From Euryarchaeota archaeon UBA501 (GTDB taxonomy: Archaea; Thermoplasmatota; Poseidoniia; Poseidoniales; Thalassarchaeaceae): a stretch of DNA of 9,739 bases. The DNA lies in NCBI GenBank assembly GCA_002505685.1, contig DAVT01000161.1, positions 28,409-38,147 of the forward strand, written 5' to 3'. Made by a program: the position numbers and the translations under genes. Of this stretch, positions 4,148 through 9,739 are shown in pieces. The notes under the pieces were generated by a model, which made no database searches, had not been told where the DNA came from, and saw only the letters and a program-made list of their open reading frames with translations. Position 1 is the first letter of the stretch, and every line of letters begins with the position of its first letter.

Positions 4148-6493
4148 ATGTTCGGCCGTCGTCCGGATGGGGAAATCGTGGACTTACTAATCGTGGAATC
4201 AGGAGCGAAGTCGAAAACGATTCAGAAGTACCTCGGCAAGGGCTGGATTGTTGCCGCATGTAATGGGCATGTGAGGGACTTGCCAACCAGTCGTCAGACA
4301 AAGGATGGCAAGAAAGCAATGTGGGCCTCATCCGTGGATAATTTACCCAATCCACCATGGGAGTGGACCGAAAATTCCGAGCGGACAATTGGTAACCTGT
4401 TGAGAAAAGCGCAAGAAAAGAATGTGGAAAATATCTACATCGCCACTGACCCTGATCGCGAGGGGGAATTCATAGCTTGGCAATTGGAACTGATTTTTAC
4501 CGAGGCTGGGTTTGAAAATGTTTGGCGAGTAACATTCAATGAAATCACCAAGAATGCTGTGCAATCAGCAATTGATGCCAAAGGTGGTGTGAATCACAAT
4601 TTGGTTTCTGCCGCCAAGGTTCGCAGGTTCATGGATCGCCTTGTTGGATTCCGAGCCTCTAAATTCAGCCGTTCATGGTCATTACCGGCAATGGGTCGGG
4701 TTCAAACTCCAACTCTCGGTTTTATCGTCGACAAGGAAATAGAGCGCGAGCAATTCGTTCCCCAGCCTTACTTTTCCGTTCATGCGGATGCTGGAGGCCT
4801 TCGCTGGAATGCACGCTTTCACGAAAAATCAGATGAGGGTGCATGGGTGGATGATAAAGGGAAATTTCACGCGAATCGTACCAATGATTCAGATTTGGCC
4901 CAATCTGCAGTACAGGCTGTTGCAAATGGATTGACCTTGTCAAGTGTTGAACCGGGGCAATACAAGAGCAACCCAGACCCACCATTTACAACAGACACAC
5001 TTCTCATGAAAGCAGGTTCTGAAATGAATTGGAAACCTAGCCGTACCATGAAAGTGGCCGGCGAATTATACAATGCGGGACACATCACTTACATCCGAAC
5101 TGATTCAACTCGAACCAATGCCGGTGCACGTGAAGATGTCAAGTCGTTCATCAGCCAAACTTGGGGTGAAGACCATTTGGGCAAAGGCGTCGTTGGACCT
5201 GATGTCAAGGGGGATGCAGGAAATGTTCAGGATGCCCACGAAGCCATTCGACCGACGAAACCTGCAGCACAATCCATTGAAGGTATTTCTTCTGAGCAAT
5301 CGCGACTATACCGGCTGATTTGGGCAAGATTTGCAGCAAGCCAGATGAGTCAGAGTCAATATGAACGCCTATCGATGTCCGCTTCAGCCTCAGGTTTTGA
5401 GAAAACCTTCACCGCAACCGCGTCGTGGCGGGTACACCGTGGTTGGGAAGCCGCCTTTGAGGGCATCCGAAAGGAACCTGCAATTTCTCCACCTTCATTC
5501 GACACATCCGTCGGCCACGAATTGGCTTTGGATTCGCCTGATGGTGAGAAGAGTAACCCCGAGTTGGTAGAGGATGAAACCAAACCCCCACCAAGATTCA
5601 AGCAACACTCAATTGTTCAGAAGATGAAGGGTGAAGGGATTGGTCGCCCCTCCACATATGCCGCAACCATCACCAAATTGCTGAGCAGGAAGTATGTTCT
5701 TGAGGAAAACGGTTCACTATATCCTTCCGATAGTGGAAGGACACTGTGGCTTGAAGTGGCACCATTTTATGATCGCAGCAGCCACGGGATTGAGGGCCAT
5801 CTGTTTGGAACAGAATTCACATCGGAGATGGAATCTAGCCTCGATGAAATAGAACTCGGAAACTCACAGGCACCACAAGTTTGGCACACCTTCGCTGAAC
5901 ATTTCCAAGGACTACATCTTTCAGCACTTGAAATGAAAAAGCAAAAACCCACCCCTAAACAATTGGATTATTTCATTCGAATCACAAGCCACCTACCAGA
6001 TGAAGAAGTCAACAATTTCACTGGTGGAAAATCTGCGAATGACATGACGGGTACTGAGATTCGAGAAATTATTGATCAGATTAACCAAGCACATCCCGCA
6101 GAAAGCCAACCTGCTAGCGAAAAACAACTCAGTTGGATTGCTTCCTTGGCAGAAGGAGCGAATTTGAGCGAGTCAGAGGCATGTGCTCGGGTTGAGGCCG
6201 CAAATTTCGCAGAATTGACCGGTGGAAGAAACGGGACTGCGAGTAAGTTGATCGAATCCCTCCGTGAGTTGGCCAGTTCAACACCTAGAGAGGCGAGTGA
6301 AAAGCAACTCAACTGGATTAAGAGCATGGTCGAAAAGGCGGAGTTGAATGAATCAGAAGCTTGCCAATTGGTAGAAGTGGAAAATTATTCACAACTACAA
6401 GGTGGCTCTGGGGGTTCTGCAAGCAAACTGATCACCATCCTCAGGAAGCGCACACGCGGTAAGAAGAGCAAGGGTAAATCCGACAAATCTTGA
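4148..6493 (+). CDS. topA: DNA topoisomerase I (type IA) with repeat C-terminus
   Basis: Relaxes negatively supercoiled DNA by cutting one strand through a tyrosine link. The 781 residues show all core parts of the bacterial-type enzyme: Toprim start LLIVESGAKSKTIQKYLG (13-30, E17), HVRDLP (41-46), the acidic triad DPDREGE (101-107), VSAAKVRRFMDRLVGFRAS (153-171), MGRVQTPTLGFIVDKEIER (182-200), GHITYIRTDSTR (311-322) with Y315 as the catalytic tyrosine, AHEAIRPT (363-370) and GEGIGRPSTYA (495-505). There are no C4 zinc fingers at the end; only three cysteines exist in the whole protein (38, 679, 739). In their place residues 601-767 hold three copies of a KQL-x-W/Y-I repeat, then a basic tail (RKRTRGKKSKGKSDKS) likely to touch DNA. 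The ATG at 4148 is chosen; a GTG at 4178 just before the Toprim strand is an alternative. It is preceded by a terminator, so it has its own promoter. Confidence 0.95.
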   Translation: MFGRRPDGEIVDLLIVESGAKSKTIQKYLGKGWIVAACNGHVRDLPTSRQTKDGKKAMWASSVDNLPNPPWEWTENSERTIGNLLRKAQEKNVENIYIATDPDREGEFIAWQLELIFTEAGFENVWRVTFNEITKNAVQSAIDAKGGVNHNLVSAAKVRRFMDRLVGFRASKFSRSWSLPAMGRVQTPTLGFIVDKEIEREQFVPQPYFSVHADAGGLRWNARFHEKSDEGAWVDDKGKFHANRTNDSDLAQSAVQAVANGLTLSSVEPGQYKSNPDPPFTTDTLLMKAGSEMNWKPSRTMKVAGELYNAGHITYIRTDSTRTNAGAREDVKSFISQTWGEDHLGKGVVGPDVKGDAGNVQDAHEAIRPTKPAAQSIEGISSEQSRLYRLIWARFAASQMSQSQYERLSMSASASGFEKTFTATASWRVHRGWEAAFEGIRKEPAISPPSFDTSVGHELALDSPDGEKSNPELVEDETKPPPRFKQHSIVQKMKGEGIGRPSTYAATITKLLSRKYVLEENGSLYPSDSGRTLWLEVAPFYDRSSHGIEGHLFGTEFTSEMESSLDEIELGNSQAPQVWHTFAEHFQGLHLSALEMKKQKPTPKQLDYFIRITSHLPDEEVNNFTGGKSANDMTGTEIREIIDQINQAHPAESQPASEKQLSWIASLAEGANLSESEACARVEAANFAELTGGRNGTASKLIESLRELASSTPREASEKQLNWIKSMVEKAELNESEACQLVEVENYSQLQGGSGGSASKLITILRKRTRGKKSKGKSDKS
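6113..6448 (+). repeat. Tandem coding repeat in the topA 3' end
   Basis: Two clear units of about 55 codons, 180 nt apart (6113-6271 and 6293-6448), encode ASEKQLSWIASL and ASEKQLNWIKSM, each followed by LSESEAC or LNESEAC and by GG-x4-ASKLI. A third, older copy precedes them at 5948-6082 (PTPKQLDYFIRI, then GGKSANDMTGTEI). The nucleotide sequences have diverged, so this is an old protein-level duplication. Confidence 0.8.
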
Positions 6494-6539
6494 TTGTGGA
6501 AGGCGAATCCTGATAGGTCAAACACGATGGTCGAATGCC

Positions 6540-7748
6540 ATGACCGGTCATGACTACGACGTCATCATCGTCGGCGCCGGTCCCGTCGGGGGGCACTTGG
6601 GCCGAATTTTGTCTGAACGTGGCCTAGAGGTTTTGATGCTGGAGGAACACCAAGAAATCGGCAAACCCTTCCAATGTGCTGGCCTTGTCACACCCTCAGC
6701 GATGAACCGGGTAGATTTGCACGATACGATTCTATCTGACGTATGGGGGGCACGTATCCACAGTCCGATGGGAACAAGAGTTGAAATCGGCGAACCGTCA
6801 ATTCTTCGAACTCACGTTGTATGTCGGAAACTCTTCGATGAAGGATGTGTCCGACAGGCCATTGAAGCAGGTGCAACACTTTGGCTTGATAGTAAGCCAA
6901 CCGATGCCGAAGTGGATGAAGAGGGCGTCACGGTTTCGATTCTGCGTGAAGGTGTAGACTGTACACTACGGGCCAAACTGCTTTGTGGCGCGGATGGGGT
7001 CCACTCTTGGACGCGCCGCCATTTCCGATTCGGCCGACCCAAGGAATTCATGATTGGCTTCCAAGCTGAACTCTCGGGTTTTGAGGGCCCCCCGGGTCGC
7101 CTTGAGATGTTCTCAGGCGAAGAAGTTGCACCGGGGTTGTTTGCATGGGCTATTCCCAATGGCGAAACCCATAGAATTGGAGTTTGGGCTCATCCCGAAC
7201 GTTTGGAAGGCCGCTCTTGTGAAATGCTCTACGATGCACTACGCAACCATCCACTGTGGAAACATCGGTTTGAAAATACACATGAAACCGCTAGATTCTG
7301 CGGTCCTTTGGCAAGTGGTTTGCTTCGTCGAATCTACAAGAATCGCGTTCTTTTGTTTGGCGATGCGGCTGGCTTATGCAAGCCAACCACAGGTGGAGGC
7401 ATTGGTCCTGGGTTCGATCAAGTTCATCTTCTAGCGGATAAATTGACCAAGGCGGTTGAAGCGAATAAACTCAGTGAGTCTAATTTGAAGCGTATTTGTA
7501 AACCGATGGAGAAGATGAGAAAGGAGCAAGAGAGGGCACGAATCCTGCGTGATTTGTTCGTTTCTTCGTGCAATGACGAGGAACTTGAACAAACGTTCCA
7601 GATATTTGCGCGCACAGATGTTATTTCACTCATCAATGAGGTTGGAGATATCGAAAAGCCAGTCCCATTGGGGATTCGCCTACTCAAGGATGTACCCGAA
7701 TTCCGCCGCATGGCGGCTCGAGCAACTTGGGCTCTACTTACGGGTTAG
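6540..7748 (+). CDS. Geranylgeranyl reductase-family flavoprotein
   Basis: An FAD-dependent oxidoreductase of the family that saturates geranylgeranyl chains of archaeal ether lipids or of quinones. In the 402 residues: YDVIIVGAGPVGGHLGRIL (6-24) is the FAD Rossmann motif, ending at E35/E36 for the ribose; QCAGLV (45-50) holds the conserved cysteine C46 of this family; GADGVHSWTRR (150-160) is the second FAD motif; PGLFAWAIPNG (198-208) matches the substrate-pocket [YF]xWx[FI]P signature; GDAAGLCKPTTGGGI (274-288) binds the FAD diphosphate. The length is usual for the family. It starts 46 nt after topA with no clear ribosome site, and a membrane-protein gene follows 8 nt after its stop. The exact substrate (digeranylgeranylglycerol lipids, menaquinone side chain, or another polyprenyl) cannot be read from sequence. 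Confidence 0.88.
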   Translation: MTGHDYDVIIVGAGPVGGHLGRILSERGLEVLMLEEHQEIGKPFQCAGLVTPSAMNRVDLHDTILSDVWGARIHSPMGTRVEIGEPSILRTHVVCRKLFDEGCVRQAIEAGATLWLDSKPTDAEVDEEGVTVSILREGVDCTLRAKLLCGADGVHSWTRRHFRFGRPKEFMIGFQAELSGFEGPPGRLEMFSGEEVAPGLFAWAIPNGETHRIGVWAHPERLEGRSCEMLYDALRNHPLWKHRFENTHETARFCGPLASGLLRRIYKNRVLLFGDAAGLCKPTTGGGIGPGFDQVHLLADKLTKAVEANKLSESNLKRICKPMEKMRKEQERARILRDLFVSSCNDEELEQTFQIFARTDVISLINEVGDIEKPVPLGIRLLKDVPEFRRMAARATWALLTG

Positions 7749-7756
7749 GTGCTTGA

Positions 7757-8881
7757 ATGGGAGAATCAAATTCCAATCGTATCGTGGAAGTTTCACTACG
7801 ATGGCCGCCTTTTGACCCCAATACAGTTCGCGCCTCTGAGTTGCCTATTGCACGTGAAAAATTCCAAATCGTGGGCGATTCAGAATTGCCTTGCAACATC
7901 AGTATTGGAAATGAGTCGGGATTCCACATACATCGAAAGTTGACACAATCCAAGATTGATTTATCGGATGTTAGAGAATGGAAAACGTTGACCGAACGCA
8001 TACCTAGGCGTGTTGAAAGAGAGAGGAGTGGTTGGTTCTTACTCCCTAGCAAGTTGCATCGCCAATCCCGCCGCCTCATACCATTTGCAGTCGTTGGAAT
8101 CATCGCCTCACTCGCGATTCATTCGTTTGAACCTGCTTTGGTCAATTGGGGTATAGTCGACCAATCCTTTGCAGGGAGTGTACGCTTGGGTTTGTTGGAT
8201 TATCCAATTCTGTTGCTCTTGTTTTTGCCTATTTTCTTCATTCCCATCATGATGAGGCTTAGCGCAAGTATCTGGGATTTTCGAAGGACACGAAAATTCC
8301 GAACCGATTCGCCTCAAGACCCAAAGATTTCGATTGGTAATCAGAGTTGTTTAGAATCAACAGCGGAGATTTCAGTTGAATTCCCCGAATTTCGTGAAGG
8401 TTGGAATGCGGCTAGCGCATATATCCAAGTGGGTTTGCTCAATCCAAGACGGCCCATGTTGCTACACGCATTGGGGCGAAAGGAAGGCCAACAAAACCCT
8501 CCAGGGATTTCCACCCCGCTATCCATCCGTCAATATGCGCATTCTGAACTTGGCACCGGTTTTGGAGAATCTACCCCCTTAGAAGGGCCAGATACCAAGC
8601 GGTTGTTCCTATCTCCTCATTCAGTTCAGGCAAGGGGGGACGTCACAGAAGTCCCACTTGAAGGGGGCAAGGTTAGTCTGCCGATGCCAGACGGAAATTG
8701 GCCAGGGAGTGAATATCACCCCTTGATTGCGGTCCACTGGGAGGTCATTATTCGCATCAAGCGCGATCATGATGGCCCCCTTCTTTTCGTTAAACCACTA
8801 TTGATGAAGCACGATGGCAGCGATTGCATCATCGACGATATGCCCACGCAATCGGGACGCAGTGAGTTGGCGGACAGTTGA
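7757..8881 (+). CDS. Two-helix membrane protein of unknown function
   Basis: This 374-residue protein belongs to no family I recognise. It has a soluble N-terminal part of about 105 residues, a first hydrophobic helix (about 107-122, after the basic RQSRR), a second longer one (about 145-168, rich in Leu, Phe and Ile), a basic stop-transfer stretch (RRTRKFR, 176-182), and a long soluble C-terminal part of about 190 residues. By the positive-inside rule both ends would be cytoplasmic, joined by a short outside loop. The C-terminal part has beta-strand character (EVIIRIKRD, LLFVKPLLM). The ATG at 7757 lies 8 nt past the previous stop, with AGGTG (7747-7751) overlapping that stop as ribosome site, so it is surely cotranscribed with the reductase. 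A role in membrane lipid or quinone chemistry is only a guess from this pairing. Confidence 0.8.
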   Translation: MGESNSNRIVEVSLRWPPFDPNTVRASELPIAREKFQIVGDSELPCNISIGNESGFHIHRKLTQSKIDLSDVREWKTLTERIPRRVERERSGWFLLPSKLHRQSRRLIPFAVVGIIASLAIHSFEPALVNWGIVDQSFAGSVRLGLLDYPILLLLFLPIFFIPIMMRLSASIWDFRRTRKFRTDSPQDPKISIGNQSCLESTAEISVEFPEFREGWNAASAYIQVGLLNPRRPMLLHALGRKEGQQNPPGISTPLSIRQYAHSELGTGFGESTPLEGPDTKRLFLSPHSVQARGDVTEVPLEGGKVSLPMPDGNWPGSEYHPLIAVHWEVIIRIKRDHDGPLLFVKPLLMKHDGSDCIIDDMPTQSGRSELADS

Positions 8882-8906
8882 TGTCCTGAAACCTTCTGGC
8901 GGGGTC

Positions 8907-9739
8907 ATGCGGAGGATTTTGCATGCCCTTTTGCTGGTAATTCTGCTTCTCTCTTCGGGTTGTTTGGGCCTACTGGATGGCGAAGATGATGATTCGAATG
9001 AGGTCAAGGAAGAATCGCTGGAACTATCGCTTTCTGAAATCCCCGACTTTGCATTCGATCAACGAATTGTGTTCACAGGCCAATGTAATTGCCAAGATGT
9101 GGGGGGAGTTGTTGAGGCAACGATTGCCAATGGATTGGTTCAAGGGGCAGTCACTCTGAAAGAAACGGGCGAATTTACAGTGGATTTCGGAATTCTCCCA
9201 TCTGGCACATACAATGTGCAGGTTTCGATGACTAGTGAAGGCGGTACCCATCATTCTGTATACGCAATTGTCACGGTTGGTTCCCCTCCAGAAGACCCTG
9301 TTTCAATCTCTGCATTCCCACCTGTGGTGTATGCTGAATCGGGTGAAAGTTCAATCGCCCGTGTGAAAATTGTGCATGCTGCTCCCAACACTTGTTTCGG
9401 TGAGTGGGAGGATGAATTGGAACGAAGGCAGGAAGCGAATATCGTGGGAGAATACGGGGTAGTTCAGCTAGACGAAGTTGTATCCTCATTCAACGGCACT
9501 TTCACCATTTCTTGTGGGACCACAGAAATCTCCACGGCCACCGCTTCAGTCTATGTTTACATTTTTTCTGAAGAAAATCCCGACTTAGATGGCGATGGCA
9601 TCCCCGATGAATTTGATCGATGTCCAGAGAGTAGCGTTTCTTTCGAATCGAATACTAACAATGACATTGATGGTGACGGTTGCTATGACATCTCTGAAGA
9701 CACCGATGACGACGATGATGGTCGACCTGATTCTTCGGA
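8907..9739 (+). CDS. Lipoprotein with thrombospondin type 3-like calcium repeats, partial
   Basis: The frame opens at the ATG at 8907 and is still open at the right edge (277 residues and two bases). MRR plus a Leu/Ile-rich stretch ends in LSSGC, so C19 is the lipidated residue and the protein is anchored outside the cell. An acidic spacer (DGEDDDSNEVKEE) follows. Residues about 40-220 are beta-rich and look like two Ig-like or similar sandwich modules (for example FTVDFGILPSGTYNVQVSM and FTISCGTTE), with cysteines at 60, 62, 162 and 202 probably for disulfides. From D226 come Asp-rich loops (DLDGDGIPDEFDRCPES and DIDGDGCYDISEDTDDDDD), the thrombospondin type 3/calcium-binding pattern that often links cell-surface modules. 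The gene starts 25 nt after the membrane protein and may share its transcript. The ligand is unknown. Confidence 0.82.
   Translation, partial: MRRILHALLLVILLLSSGCLGLLDGEDDDSNEVKEESLELSLSEIPDFAFDQRIVFTGQCNCQDVGGVVEATIANGLVQGAVTLKETGEFTVDFGILPSGTYNVQVSMTSEGGTHHSVYAIVTVGSPPEDPVSISAFPPVVYAESGESSIARVKIVHAAPNTCFGEWEDELERRQEANIVGEYGVVQLDEVVSSFNGTFTISCGTTEISTATASVYVYIFSEENPDLDGDGIPDEFDRCPESSVSFESNTNNDIDGDGCYDISEDTDDDDDGRPDSS

Noticed and set aside
9573..9739. Low-complexity Asp-rich coding as a sequence artefact
   Set aside because: The frame is intact and the spacing fits calcium-binding thrombospondin type 3-like loops in a surface lipoprotein.

Overview
This 9.7-kb window looks like a piece of a marine planktonic euryarchaeal genome, most probably Marine Group II (Poseidoniales). 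The evidence is an archaeal-type SRP (7S) RNA, a geranylgeranyl reductase-family flavoprotein of the kind used in archaeal lipid saturation, a quinone-type dihydroorotate dehydrogenase, a bacterial-type topoisomerase I, a CcmE of the CXXXY type, and two Lipobox-bearing acidic lipoproteins, one with thrombospondin type 3-like calcium repeats. The lineage is an inference from this mix; no phylogenetic marker was compared.

The layout is divergent around position ~3620-3675. On the minus strand, reading right to left, lie pyrD (3619-2507), ccmE (2502-2128, 4 nt after pyrD, with its ribosome binding site inside the pyrD 3' end), the SRP RNA (about 2092-1786, with its own TATA-like box between ccmE and the RNA), a 432-residue Tudor/EF-hand/chromo-barrel protein (1728-430), and a cysteine-rich acidic lipoprotein that leaves the window at the left edge (380-1).

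On the plus strand lie an unrecognised 134-residue protein (3676-4080), a hairpin plus T-tract terminator (4081-4109), topA (4148-6493), a geranylgeranyl reductase-family protein (6540-7748), a two-helix membrane protein starting 8 nt later (7757-8881), and a calcium-repeat lipoprotein leaving at the right edge (8907-9739).

Functionally the window is mostly housekeeping: pyrimidine synthesis linked to the quinone pool, cytochrome c heme delivery, protein targeting to the membrane, DNA supercoiling control and isoprenoid reduction. The most unusual parts are the eukaryote-like chromatin-reader architecture of the 432-residue protein, the CXXXY heme-binding motif of CcmE, and a topoisomerase I whose zinc fingers are replaced by three copies of a ~55-residue repeat. 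The only stretch over 300 bases without a protein gene (1729-2127) is filled by the SRP RNA. I saw no tRNA, rRNA, CRISPR array, insertion sequence or attachment site.
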